NCBI RefSeq assembly: GCF_024320785.1 | Contig: NZ_JANDBC010000001.1 | Coordinates: 172,617 to 236,616 of the forward strand | Direction of reading: 5' to 3' | Source: Gracilimonas sediminicola | Lineage (GTDB): Bacteria > Bacteroidota > Rhodothermia > Balneolales > Balneolaceae | DNA length: 64,000 nt | In this document: piece after piece, positions 19,172 through 26,898 of the stretch | Position numbering within the stretch: position 1 is the stretch's first letter | How the letters are laid out: each line of letters opens with the position of its first letter | Program-made: the position numbers and the translations under genes | The notes under the pieces: model-generated | Seen by the model: only the letters and a program-made list of their open reading frames with translations | Databases searched by the model: none | What the model was told of the DNA's origin: nothing

Positions 19172-19404
19172 TCAAGAAGTGCTTGTGCATTTTTCTTCAC
19201 TTCGCTCCAGGGCTTTGCAGAACTCTCACCTTGCTCATATCGGTCAATACGTTTTTTAAGTTCTTTTGACCAAGCTTCCTCCGAGTCAAATTCTTTCTCT
19301 GGGTGAAGACTATCTATCAGCATATGTGCAAGTTCAGCACGTTCTTGATCAGAAAGTTCAAGTGCTTGTTTTTTGATTTTTTCGTTAATCATGAGTTCTC
19401 TCAT
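19168..19404 (-). CDS. Putative addiction-module antitoxin (short helical type)
   Basis: The 78 residues are almost all helical: KIKKQALELSDQERAELAHMLIDSL followed by the SEEAWSKELKKRIDRYEQGE segment and PWSEVKKNAQ. This matches the small addiction-module component family that accompanies ParE-like toxins. It overlaps the toxin start by four bases. An ATACT/AGTAT inverted repeat lies ten bases upstream of the ATG and may be its operator. Confidence 0.87.
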   Translation of the reverse strand: MRELMINEKIKKQALELSDQERAELAHMLIDSLHPEKEFDSEEAWSKELKKRIDRYEQGESSAKPWSEVKKNAQALLD

Positions 19405-19413
19405 AAAGTTTGA

Positions 19414-19428
19414 ATACTTCTATAGTAT
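19414..19428 (-). promoter_or_regulatory. Candidate operator upstream of the second toxin-antitoxin pair
   Basis: ATACT-TCTAT-AGTAT is a perfect 5-bp inverted repeat with a five-base spacer, ten bases before the antitoxin start. This is a typical place for antitoxin autoregulation. The short arms make chance occurrence possible. Confidence 0.3.
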
Positions 19429-19485
19429 GGTAATAAACTCAAAAAAAGGAAAATAATTTTGTCAGAGGTTTGAGGTTCCATAACA

Positions 19486-19613
19486 TAATACTATCCAAAC
19501 AATAACTTTATTTGCACACGGTGGATAATATCCGAAAAGTCGCCGGATAACATCCACTCAGGAATGTGCAGATTTCTTTTGAGAAAGGAAAATCAAATAG
19601 TTAGCGGTACGGA
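19486..19613 (-). repeat. Intergenic repeat copy A
   Basis: About 128 bases are shared with 20755-20943. The end at 19557-19611 is identical over 55 bases to 20888-20942, and the other end shares TAATACTATCCAAACAA. Copy B carries about 60 extra internal bases. Both copies lie upstream of a cassette gene in the same orientation. GGATAA/TTATCC motifs recur inside. The fragment at about 19640-19665 (minus strand TTTATAAAAAGGCG) resembles the left half of the attC at 20154-20248, so copy A may interrupt or follow a damaged attC. Confidence 0.8.
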
Positions 19614-19677
19614 TTAGTGTCAATGCTGATTTCTTATCATTTCGAATAAAAAACGCCTTTTTATAAACCCTGTAGTT

Positions 19678-20148
19678 TCAATTGTCAGGTGTATTACCAA
19701 CAAACTCAATATCTGTATCAGTTTTATCAACAGTGAATAATAGATATGGAATCCAAGTAGCATCTCTGTTATTGGTATGAGTTAAAGAATCTAAATCAAT
19801 AACTAAACGACTGCCACTGTAATAAACTTTAGGATCTTTTGGCTGATGCATTTGCCCTAACCTATCATAAAAAACACCAATTAATGTTTTATTCTCAAAG
19901 TCTATAACTGGCAGTTCGATATCAGTTCCATCATTATCATAAATTGATCCATCTCCAGTATTCGCTTTCCAGAACAACTCCCACCGGTATTGAGTGTTAA
20001 ATATATAGCTCGTAGGATAAACATCATTGAAACGATAAAAAGAATCTAATCGCTCAATTTCTACAATCTCTTTTGAATCTGAATTGCTTACATCACAACC
20101 TGCGACAATAAATAGAGAAGCAAAAATAAATAATCCTTTTTTAATCAT
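19678..20148 (-). CDS. Small lipoprotein of unknown function
   Basis: This is a 156-residue protein with a clear lipoprotein signal (IVAGC, Cys18). The mature part is polar and beta-rich with no cysteine pairs and no motif I recognise. Visible pieces include TQYRWELFWKANTG, ENKTLIGVFYDRLG and SRLVIDLDSLTHT, somewhat like small periplasmic proteins of the PrcB or protease-inhibitor type (weak resemblance). The gene is AT-rich relative to the housekeeping genes nearby, and lies between an attC-like site and repeat copy A, as a captured cassette would. Confidence 0.7.
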   Translation of the reverse strand: MIKKGLFIFASLFIVAGCDVSNSDSKEIVEIERLDSFYRFNDVYPTSYIFNTQYRWELFWKANTGDGSIYDNDGTDIELPVIDFENKTLIGVFYDRLGQMHQPKDPKVYYSGSRLVIDLDSLTHTNNRDATWIPYLLFTVDKTDTDIEFVGNTPDN

Positions 20149-20153
20149 GAGAA

Positions 20154-20248
20154 GGTTTATAACGACCCGGTGTTTAAACAGCGAGCCGAGTTGTTCGAAT
20201 AAGTACCGAACCCTAAACGAGTCCGCTTGAAACGCTTTTTATATACAT
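20154..20248 (-). other. attC-like recombination site
   Basis: The site is 95 bases long. On the minus strand the left half reads ATATAAAAAGCGTTTCAAGCGG then ACTCG. The right half reads CGGCTCGC, GTTTAAACACCGGGTCG and TTATAAACC. The GTTTAAAC-spacer-CGTTA layout repeats that of the site at 18714-18855 (GGTTAAAC-spacer-CGTTAG), and the left TTTCAAGC equals its CTTCAACA. Arms pair imperfectly around TTCG/CGAA. It fills almost the whole gap between two small genes. Confidence 0.6.
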
Positions 20249-20257
20249 ATGTGTTTA

Positions 20258-20728
20258 TTAATCAAGTTTCATTTCCCCATCTACCCAAGATACAATTTCC
20301 TCACCACTGAGAATATTCTTAACTAACTCTCTATTCTTTATTATTTCAACACCATAGTCGCCAACTTCAAAAGTGTCCTTGAAAATTATGATATGAGGTA
20401 CCCCTGGAATCATTATGTTATTTAGGTGAGCCAAGGTATTCTCATTATGATATCTGCTACCTATTGATATTTCATCCCATTCATCATACTTAGAAATATA
20501 CTTTAGCCCGGTATCTATATCCTCATCCATAGCCACCATGACTAATTTTGTATCATAATTTGTATGCTGGGAATCAAAATTTGCTCTGATCTTATCGATA
20601 CTCTCAATTACATCTGGTCGATTACAGGGGCCGCAATCTGAAGCACCAAAATAAAAAACCGTCAATTGTTCTTGAGCAAATGCTGAAGTAGATAATAGTA
20701 AAAAGAACAGCGTTAGATAAGTTTTCAT
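20258..20728 (-). CDS. Secreted thioredoxin-fold protein
   Basis: The 156 residues start with a signal peptide (LTLFFLLLSTSAFAQ) followed by a thioredoxin-like opening FYFGASDCGPCNRP, with the redox pair CGPC at 32-35. A helix and a strand with TKLVMVAMDEDID follow, then the cis-Pro loop region IPGVPHIIIF. This fits a periplasmic disulfide or thiol oxidoreductase of small size. The ribosome site AGGAG precedes the ATG. The gene is AT-rich, lies 27 bases downstream of repeat copy B, and is followed by an attC-like site, which makes it a likely cassette gene. Confidence 0.75.
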   Translation of the reverse strand: MKTYLTLFFLLLSTSAFAQEQLTVFYFGASDCGPCNRPDVIESIDKIRANFDSQHTNYDTKLVMVAMDEDIDTGLKYISKYDEWDEISIGSRYHNENTLAHLNNIMIPGVPHIIIFKDTFEVGDYGVEIIKNRELVKNILSGEEIVSWVDGEMKLD

Positions 20729-20754
20729 ATCTCCTCACAATTTTTAAATGCACG

Positions 20755-20943
20755 TAATACTATCCAAACAAGAACTTTGTTAGTACGCGGTGGATAAAAT
20801 CCCCGAATCCCTCTTCAAAACTCTCATTCGGTGTTTCCCGGATATTACCCGACCCGAAAGACGGATAAAGTCGCCGGATAACATCTTCTCAGGAATGTGC
20901 AGATTTCTTTTGAGAAAGGAAAATCAAATAGTTAGCGGTACGA
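20755..20943 (-). repeat. Intergenic repeat copy B
   Basis: This is the longer copy (189 bases) of the repeat at 19486-19613. It shares a perfect 55-base segment at 20888-20942 and carries about 60 extra bases around 20803-20860. It sits directly upstream of the thioredoxin-like gene on the same strand. A promoter or a recombination site carried with cassettes would explain the position (inference). Confidence 0.8.
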
Positions 20944-20959
20944 ATGGCTTGAATATGAG

Positions 20960-21029
20960 GAGTATTGAGTGTTGAGTAGTGAGAAGTGAGTTTACTCATC
21001 ACTCATCACTAACCTCTCACATCTAACAT
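20960..21029. repeat. Gene-less inverted heptamer array (GAGNNNN x5 / CTCNNNN x5)
   Basis: Read in steps of seven, 20960-20994 is GAGTATT, GAGTGTT, GAGTAGT, GAGAAGT, GAGTTTA. Then 20995-21029 is CTCATCA, CTCATCA, CTAACCT, CTCACAT, CTAACAT. The first triplet is held (GAG, or CTC/CTA on the other arm) while the other four bases vary. Five units on one strand face five on the other with only four bases between the arms. The same 7-nt inverted plan encloses the S23 gene at 53860-54440. It occupies most of the gap between repeat copy B and the exporter gene. Confidence 0.8.
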
Positions 21030-21052
21030 CTTTTATCTTAAATCTATCAACC

Positions 21053-23548
21053 CTAAAACCGAATCCAGTCTTTATCTTCCAGCCATTGGATGAGCGCGGG
21101 CAGAAAGGTAATCGAGGTAAGCAAGGTCATGCCGATTCCCAGCACCGCCATCACTCCTATCGACTGCAGGCCCGGATGATTGGTGAAAAGCAGTCCGGCA
21201 AAACCCAGCATGGTGGTAATGGAGCCCATGGTTATGTGCTGCCCCGTACTGGAAAGTACCTGCCACATGCTGTTCTTTCCTTCTTCCCGGTAACGGTGCG
21301 CAAGGTGCACGCCGCTGTCTTCCCCGATTCCGAGAATAGCCGGAAGAACCACCAGGTTATAAAAGTTAAACTGCAGGCCGAATATCATCATGAGACCAAA
21401 CAGCCAGAGCAGACCCACCAGTAACGGAAGCATGGCTATGATAGACCACCGGAACGACCGGAAGGAAAACAACATGAAGAAGTAAATGAAAATGAAGGTG
21501 GCCCCTACCATATACGGACTTTCAGTTCGCATCAGGTCGAGCATGGAGGCGGCTACAATAGAGGTACTGGCTGCATGAAATTCTTTACCGCTGTCCAGGG
21601 TCACCACCGATACGTCATTCTTAAAGGCGATGGATTTCTTTCCGTCTCCCAGCCCTACCGACGGATAGATGATAACGAAACGCCCCACCTCTCCGTCTTT
21701 GGTAATAAAACGGGACTTCAGGTAATTCGGGATGGAATCCAGCGAAACGGGCTCAGTGGTTTGGGCGGCCATCCGAAGTTTTTCCAGGTCCTCATCCTCC
21801 TGTTCAACCAAGAATGGGTCCTTAAAGAGCTCCCGAATTTCGGCAATTTTTTGAAGCTTCTGCTGCTCTTGTGCTTCATGGATTGGATAACGTTCCTGCA
21901 GGGTCTCCACGCTTTTTATGGTCGGTGAAGTAGTGTCGGAATCCATCCGTTCTTTCAGGATGCCTGCAATTTCTTCCACCTGCTCGTTGGTCTCGGCAAT
22001 GATGTAAGCCGGATTGCGCTTGCTGTTGTCATCCACCTGACCGGCAAAGGAACGAAATTCTTCATATTCAGGGAAGGTGGGTTCCAGCTCACCAAAGTCG
22101 TACTGAAAGCGGAGATTGCCGCTGAAGCCGATCACAAAGGCCGAAGCAACCAGGCCCACCGTTACAATGGTTCGGGCGTATGGGTAGCGGTGTACGCCGG
22201 TGTATTCCTCCTTCTGCTCATCGGAGATCAGGATCCAGTTGAGGCGTTCATCAAATATAACCAGCAGTGCCGGAAGGATATATAACATAGCCATGAGTGA
22301 CAGCAATATTCCGGTGCCGGATATAAAACCAAATTCGGAAAAGCCGCGGAAATCGGCGAACATCAGAATGTATAAAGCAGCAGCGGTAGTAAAAGCCGAT
22401 ACCAAGATGGCTTCCCCGGTCTTTTCATTGGTTTTCATGACGGCGTCATGGGCATTCATTCCCAGCGAACGAAGCTCTATATACCGGGCGTAATAGTGGA
22501 TACCGTAATCGATGCCCAACCCGAAAAGGATCACGAAAAGAACGGAAGTCATGGTATTCAATATCCCTAAATAGAAGTAGGTGATACCGAATGTCCAGGT
22601 CAGGCTGATCAATAGCGGAACCCCGATAATAAGCACCGGAACCGGCATGCGTAAAATGTGTGACCACACTGAATAACTGCCATTGCCATTGGTTCCTTTT
22701 CGATAGTGAATGTATTTCTTGAAGAAGAAGTACAGCATCACCAGCAAAATCACACTGCTGATCCCGCTGGCAAAACTTCCCAGAACGTCGTTCATGATGG
22801 AGGTGAGTTCCTCAAGGTGTCGTTTCAGCCGGCCACCGAAACGAACTTCCATCTCCGGATGGTAAGCCTGAGGGTTCATGGAGGCAAGCAGGGAATCATA
22901 TTCATCAAACATATCCTCCAGGTACTTGATGTCACTTTTGGAACCCGTTGGAAAGAACCGGACTACCATGATGGTACTGTCCTCATTTACCGGGTACTCT
23001 GAAGGAACCAGCATATTGTAGCTGTCTTCGAAGTTTTCGGCTCCTGCGGTTTCTTCCTCTTCTTCATCCCCGAGATCAAAATAGAACGGGTTAGCCTCTT
23101 CTTTGGCCTGCTGAATTTCATCTTCCAGGTATTGAGTTACTTCCTCCAGCTCGTTCTCGCTGGCGAGGTACAGGGCGTTGTTCTTTACAAACTCAGTTTC
23201 CCTACGGAATTCAGCCCGTTTAAAAAAGGTGTCTTCATAACGGGGATAATACAAATCGAGAGAGCGTTGAATCAGGGTATCGGCAAAGGCTTTGTTGGCT
23301 TCAAAGCTGGGAGAGTTAATCACCACCAGCATTTCGGTTTCTCCCCCTACCGACTCGCTCAGCTTTTCCAGGGCCAATACATTGGGATGATCTTCGGGGA
23401 GAAGATTGGCAATGTCGGTATCAACTTTAAGCTGAAGTGCATAATAGCCACTTAAAACGGCCAGTATAATACAAACGGAAACGACCCAATACGGATGGGA
23501 ATAATTGAATTTCAAAAGTGGCTTTAGTAGCCTCAGAAGTTGTTTCAT
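21053..23548 (-). CDS. RND-superfamily (MMPL-type) exporter
   Basis: The 831 residues form two similar halves, each with one transmembrane helix, a large periplasmic loop and a block of five helices, about 12 helices in total. The repeated relay motif G-x-D/E-x-G-x-H is seen in helix 4 (GLGIDYGIHYY) and its second-half partner (GIGEDSGVHLAH). The first loop contains a very acidic stretch (GDEEEEETAG near 165). MMPL-type exporters move lipids or hydrophobic compounds without a fixed periplasmic adaptor. The cargo cannot be deduced here. It is divergent from the plus-strand paralog pair across a 449-base gap. Confidence 0.9.
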   Translation of the reverse strand: MKQLLRLLKPLLKFNYSHPYWVVSVCIILAVLSGYYALQLKVDTDIANLLPEDHPNVLALEKLSESVGGETEMLVVINSPSFEANKAFADTLIQRSLDLYYPRYEDTFFKRAEFRRETEFVKNNALYLASENELEEVTQYLEDEIQQAKEEANPFYFDLGDEEEEETAGAENFEDSYNMLVPSEYPVNEDSTIMVVRFFPTGSKSDIKYLEDMFDEYDSLLASMNPQAYHPEMEVRFGGRLKRHLEELTSIMNDVLGSFASGISSVILLVMLYFFFKKYIHYRKGTNGNGSYSVWSHILRMPVPVLIIGVPLLISLTWTFGITYFYLGILNTMTSVLFVILFGLGIDYGIHYYARYIELRSLGMNAHDAVMKTNEKTGEAILVSAFTTAAALYILMFADFRGFSEFGFISGTGILLSLMAMLYILPALLVIFDERLNWILISDEQKEEYTGVHRYPYARTIVTVGLVASAFVIGFSGNLRFQYDFGELEPTFPEYEEFRSFAGQVDDNSKRNPAYIIAETNEQVEEIAGILKERMDSDTTSPTIKSVETLQERYPIHEAQEQQKLQKIAEIRELFKDPFLVEQEDEDLEKLRMAAQTTEPVSLDSIPNYLKSRFITKDGEVGRFVIIYPSVGLGDGKKSIAFKNDVSVVTLDSGKEFHAASTSIVAASMLDLMRTESPYMVGATFIFIYFFMLFSFRSFRWSIIAMLPLLVGLLWLFGLMMIFGLQFNFYNLVVLPAILGIGEDSGVHLAHRYREEGKNSMWQVLSSTGQHITMGSITTMLGFAGLLFTNHPGLQSIGVMAVLGIGMTLLTSITFLPALIQWLEDKDWIRF

Positions 23549-23997
23549 TTAAATAGGTTCCTGGAAAATTCTTTAATCAATGCCCTGTATCTGTTTGCTG
23601 CGGGTCTTATTTCGTTCTGCAGATTACTTAATTGGAAGGCGTCTAAACTTTGACTGCCTTCATTTCAAAATGCCTAACATAAAAATTATGCTCGCCAATC
23701 CTGAAGCGGTGGAAATTAACTGTTTTTCGCCTAATTTATTTCATTTGATCACGCAATTTTAAAAAACAAAACATCTTCCGTTAACATGCATATAATTGAT
23801 TCAGACTAATCCTTGATTTGCCCCGTTTGTTCGGATAACTATGATTCAGAATTATTTACATTTCGCCAATGAAATCTTCCAAAGCCGTGTTAAGCCTTTA
23901 AAATTTACCCTAACATCAACTACTGAAAACGCTCTTTATTAATTATCTATCATCTGCACACAGCTTTTTCTGCCCAATTTTTCAATTATATTCATCG
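23549..23997. other. 449-base divergent intergenic region
   Basis: It separates the minus-strand exporter from the plus-strand 23998 gene and must hold both promoters. I see no RNA gene, hairpin or repeat. A 60-codon frame inside has no coding character. Sequence close to 23998 is very AT-rich. Confidence 0.6.
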
Positions 23998-25047
23998 ATG
24001 AAATCTTTTTTCTTTAGGTTCTTATTTATTCTATTTCTCCTACCGGCTTCCCTCTCTGCTCAAACGGTGTATTTCCCCGTTGGCAGTTTCGGAGATTCTG
24101 ATGATGAGGACTTCGCTGCCAAGAATATTCAGTCAAAATATTTTAACGAGCTGTGGACTTATCACGTTCACCTCGACAATGATGTTCAGCTGATCTATAC
24201 CTTTTCCATCAACGATTTCGGCTCGTTCAAAGGCAGAGTTACCGGCGTTAAGCTCTCGGTTACCTGGACGGACGGCAACACCTATGTGGTGAATAAGGAA
24301 TATAATCCTGCAACCTTAGTGGTTGAGCCGGACAGTAATTACATCCGCCCTCATCCTGAACGTCCTTACTGGGGCAAAGGCAGTTTTGATGATAAACACC
24401 GTCTGTTTTTTCATAACACCAACGACGGGGTTCAATACGATCTGGATCTCACCTTCACCAACATCGCGAAAGGGAAAACCATGGGAGACGGCGTGTATAA
24501 AGTTGGTAATAACGAGCTCGGAATGGCTCTGCTCATTCCCCATGCTGATGTGAATGGCATGGTGGCTATTAACAGTGATACGCTGAATGTAACCGGGGTG
24601 GGCTATATGGATCACATTTATCAGAATAATCTCTCTTCGGAAATTATTGACCGCAGTTACCGAATTAAAACCGGGGATTCTGAGAATGGCATGTTTTTCC
24701 ATTTCCTGACGCTCCGCAAAGCAGGCATCCAAACCCCGATTGGCTATGGTGTCGGCTACCGAAACGGACTCGAATATTTAATCACCCCTTCTTCAATTGA
24801 GCGGGTAGAGTCGGATCCTGAAACCTCTGAGTTGGACCGCTACGTTAAAATCAAACCTTACCAAACGGATCTACTGAATGTGAGGGTGAATAAGCACATG
24901 GACACTTATTCCCTGCTGAATGAACTGGGAGGCATAAAAAGGTTTGTAGCCAAAAAAGTGATTGGCGGGGAACTGATTGAGATGAATGGCACCGTAACCA
25001 TTAATAAAGATCAACCCGGTTATTTTTATTACCTGGTAGCTAAGTAA
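23998..25047 (+). CDS. Secreted CrtC/AttH-like lipocalin-domain protein (paralog 1)
   Basis: This is a 349-residue secreted protein with a signal peptide (FLFILFLLPASLSAQ). The rest is beta-rich, with NELWTYHVHLDNDVQLIYTF near 50 and GVGYMDHIYQNN near 199. The G-x-G-Y/F-x-DH signature and the two-barrel size recall the hydroxyneurosporene hydratase/AttH lipocalin-like superfamily, but similarity is by eye and modest. It is clearly paralogous to the next gene: N-E-x-W-x-YHV, LHPER/RPHPER, ELGM and the DHIYQ segment recur in the same order. Function is unknown. Confidence 0.7.
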   Translation: MKSFFFRFLFILFLLPASLSAQTVYFPVGSFGDSDDEDFAAKNIQSKYFNELWTYHVHLDNDVQLIYTFSINDFGSFKGRVTGVKLSVTWTDGNTYVVNKEYNPATLVVEPDSNYIRPHPERPYWGKGSFDDKHRLFFHNTNDGVQYDLDLTFTNIAKGKTMGDGVYKVGNNELGMALLIPHADVNGMVAINSDTLNVTGVGYMDHIYQNNLSSEIIDRSYRIKTGDSENGMFFHFLTLRKAGIQTPIGYGVGYRNGLEYLITPSSIERVESDPETSELDRYVKIKPYQTDLLNVRVNKHMDTYSLLNELGGIKRFVAKKVIGGELIEMNGTVTINKDQPGYFYYLVAK

Positions 25048-25122
25048 TAAATTTGAGGTCAATACAACTTAACCGTTTTGCCGGATGAGGCTCATTTCAT
25101 TTAATTTTTTGAGCAGTATTCT

Positions 25123-26163
25123 ATGAAACAATCTTTAATCGCTATCCTCTGTTTATTCTTATTTCATCAGGCTTTGTTTGCCCAGGGTTATATTGAAAAG
25201 TCACACCCCGAAATAACGGAGCTTACACAAGATGATTTCAAGATTCACAAAAAACAGGGTGCCTATTACAACGAACAATGGGCCTACCATGTGATTCTGG
25301 ATAATGGGGCTCAAATCTATGTTACCTACGCCGTACATCATTTTGCAGGACTTAGGAATTCTTCAAGCAGCGGAAGACTTTCCCTGTTGAACTGGAAGGG
25401 TGAAAACTATAGTTCGCCCAGAGAATATGACCTGAATAATCTGATACTTCAGGAAAACCCCTATAAAATGAAGCTGCATCCTGAACGGGATATTTGGATT
25501 GAAGGCATACCCGGATTTAGCGAGCATCACTTTCATTTTAAGGGTAAATATGAAATACATATAAATTTTGATCAACCCTATCCCGGCTTTAAACCGGGCA
25601 ATGGGATTTTTAAGTTAGGTGATGAGGATGAGCTTGGGATGTTTGTCCATATTCCCTTTTCCAGAGTTTCGGGCTATATCGCAGATGATCAGGATACCGT
25701 TAAAGTTTCCGGGATCGGATTTATGGACCACATCTATCAAACAAATTTAGCCACAAGGCTGTTTGAAAGCAGTTATAAGTTTAATGGAAGAACAGAGAAT
25801 GGTTTTTCCGGCGGCTATTTTATGGTACCTAAGCATTCTTCCAATAAAGCCATCGGTTACACCTACTTCTATGATGGAAAAACATTGACTCTGAAAAACC
25901 CTGAAAAGGTCACCGTTAATAAACGAAAAGAAGTGTTAGTAACTAAGATTCCTGTCGATATTACTGTCAATTATGAGGACGGGTCCAGCGATACTTTTTA
26001 TTTTAGTGAAGTAGAGGAAAAAGTAGCTATGTTAGATGAATTGAGTGCTTTTAAAAAGCTGATCATAAAGCCCTTTTTAGGTGGAGAAGTTCTGTTCTAC
26101 CGGGGCCGGGCCCAAACAAACACCAAAGAAGAAGTGTATTTTAACCTTTCATTGGTTGATTGA
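25123..26163 (+). CDS. Secreted CrtC/AttH-like lipocalin-domain protein (paralog 2)
   Basis: The 346 residues start with a signal peptide (IAILCLFLFHQALFAQ) and keep the same ordered motifs as the gene upstream: NEQWAYHVILDNGAQIYVTY, KLHPERDIW, DELGMFVHIP and GIGFMDHIYQTN. The two genes are 75 bases apart on one strand and probably arose by tandem duplication with strong divergence. Its end overlaps the convergent cytidylyltransferase gene by 23 bases. The AttH/CrtC assignment is tentative; hydration or binding of a hydrophobic ligand in the periplasm would be the family expectation. Confidence 0.7.
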   Translation: MKQSLIAILCLFLFHQALFAQGYIEKSHPEITELTQDDFKIHKKQGAYYNEQWAYHVILDNGAQIYVTYAVHHFAGLRNSSSSGRLSLLNWKGENYSSPREYDLNNLILQENPYKMKLHPERDIWIEGIPGFSEHHFHFKGKYEIHINFDQPYPGFKPGNGIFKLGDEDELGMFVHIPFSRVSGYIADDQDTVKVSGIGFMDHIYQTNLATRLFESSYKFNGRTENGFSGGYFMVPKHSSNKAIGYTYFYDGKTLTLKNPEKVTVNKRKEVLVTKIPVDITVNYEDGSSDTFYFSEVEEKVAMLDELSAFKKLIIKPFLGGEVLFYRGRAQTNTKEEVYFNLSLVD

Positions 26164-26893
26164 TCTCAGATAACATCTTCTCCGCTTCAGCCAGCATTTC
26201 CGGAGTGTCCACATCCTGCCAGTAAGCCTCTCCAATATCCAGAGTATGCATTTTACCGGCCTCAGCAAGGGCCTGGACTCCATCAGAAAGTGAGGCATCG
26301 CCGGAAGCTTCATATACTCGCTTAATTTCATCAAGCAAGCCTTTAGTGCATACAAATACGCCCGTATCGATGCAGTTGTACTCGCTGATAAGCTTTCCTA
26401 TCGACTTGATTCGACCTTCCTTCACCATCACTTTGGTGGCATCATCCATATCAAAGATTTCATCCACTTTATAATCTACCAATAAGGTAGCGGTGCCTTC
26501 ATCCGGTTGATGCGCGCCCGCCAGTTCCATCATTTGATCAGAAAGGATGTGATCGGCCATGGTTAGAATAAAATCCCCTTCGATAAAAGGCTCAGCAGCC
26601 AGTACCGAAATTCCGTTACTCAAATCATACCGCTTGTTATGGGCAAATTCGATGGGCACATCCCCGGTGTAGGAATCAAGGATATCTTTCTTAATCTCAT
26701 CAAACCCAAAGCCCAGCACAATGACGACTTTACCGCATTCTGCTGTTTTCAGGCTTTCGATGGTGCGGTAGATAAGCGGAGTACCACCGACGGAAGTCAG
26801 TGGTTTGAGATCCGTATCTGTATCCGCACCGGCCAGGCGGGAACCAAATCCCGCCGCTAAAACAACACCTGTTTTTGTTGGTAATTCAGACAT
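26141..26893 (-). CDS. Inositol-1-phosphate cytidylyltransferase-like nucleotidyltransferase
   Basis: The 250 residues form a single nucleotidyltransferase domain. The start VVLAAGFGSRLAG is the nucleotide loop, with LKPLTSVGGTPLIYR following. NKRYDLSNGISVL and FILTMADHI match the inositol-1-phosphate cytidylyltransferase branch, in which the MxDHI metal site is typical. It would make CDP-inositol from CTP and inositol 1-phosphate. The gene lies five bases downstream of inositol-3-phosphate synthase, which strongly supports this substrate. Unlike the bifunctional thermophile enzymes there is no fused CDP-alcohol transferase domain. A phosphocholine cytidylyltransferase role is the main alternative. 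Confidence 0.75.
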   Translation of the reverse strand: MSELPTKTGVVLAAGFGSRLAGADTDTDLKPLTSVGGTPLIYRTIESLKTAECGKVVIVLGFGFDEIKKDILDSYTGDVPIEFAHNKRYDLSNGISVLAAEPFIEGDFILTMADHILSDQMMELAGAHQPDEGTATLLVDYKVDEIFDMDDATKVMVKEGRIKSIGKLISEYNCIDTGVFVCTKGLLDEIKRVYEASGDASLSDGVQALAEAGKMHTLDIGEAYWQDVDTPEMLAEAEKMLSEINQPMKG

Positions 26894-26898
26894 AAAAC

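Larger units (their letters stand above)
18010..20945 (-). mobile_element. Integron-type gene cassette array without integrase (CALIN-like)
   Basis: This stretch has several independent cassette-array signs. Six small genes (four in two toxin-antitoxin pairs) all lie on the minus strand. Two imperfectly palindromic spacers have attC architecture (18714-18855 and 20154-20248) and a third is possible (18010-18073). The 19.7-20.7 kb genes are AT-rich compared with their neighbours. A duplicated sequence occurs at 19486-19613 and 20755-20943. Read on the minus strand, each attC follows the 3' end of a gene, as expected for cassettes. No tyrosine integrase is present in the window, so this would be a cluster of attC sites lacking an integrase. 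The outer boundaries are uncertain. Confidence 0.6.

Noticed and set aside
20755..20943. Integron attI site at the outer edge of the array
   Set aside because: There is no integrase gene beside it, and a second copy occurs inside the array, so attI cannot be supported.
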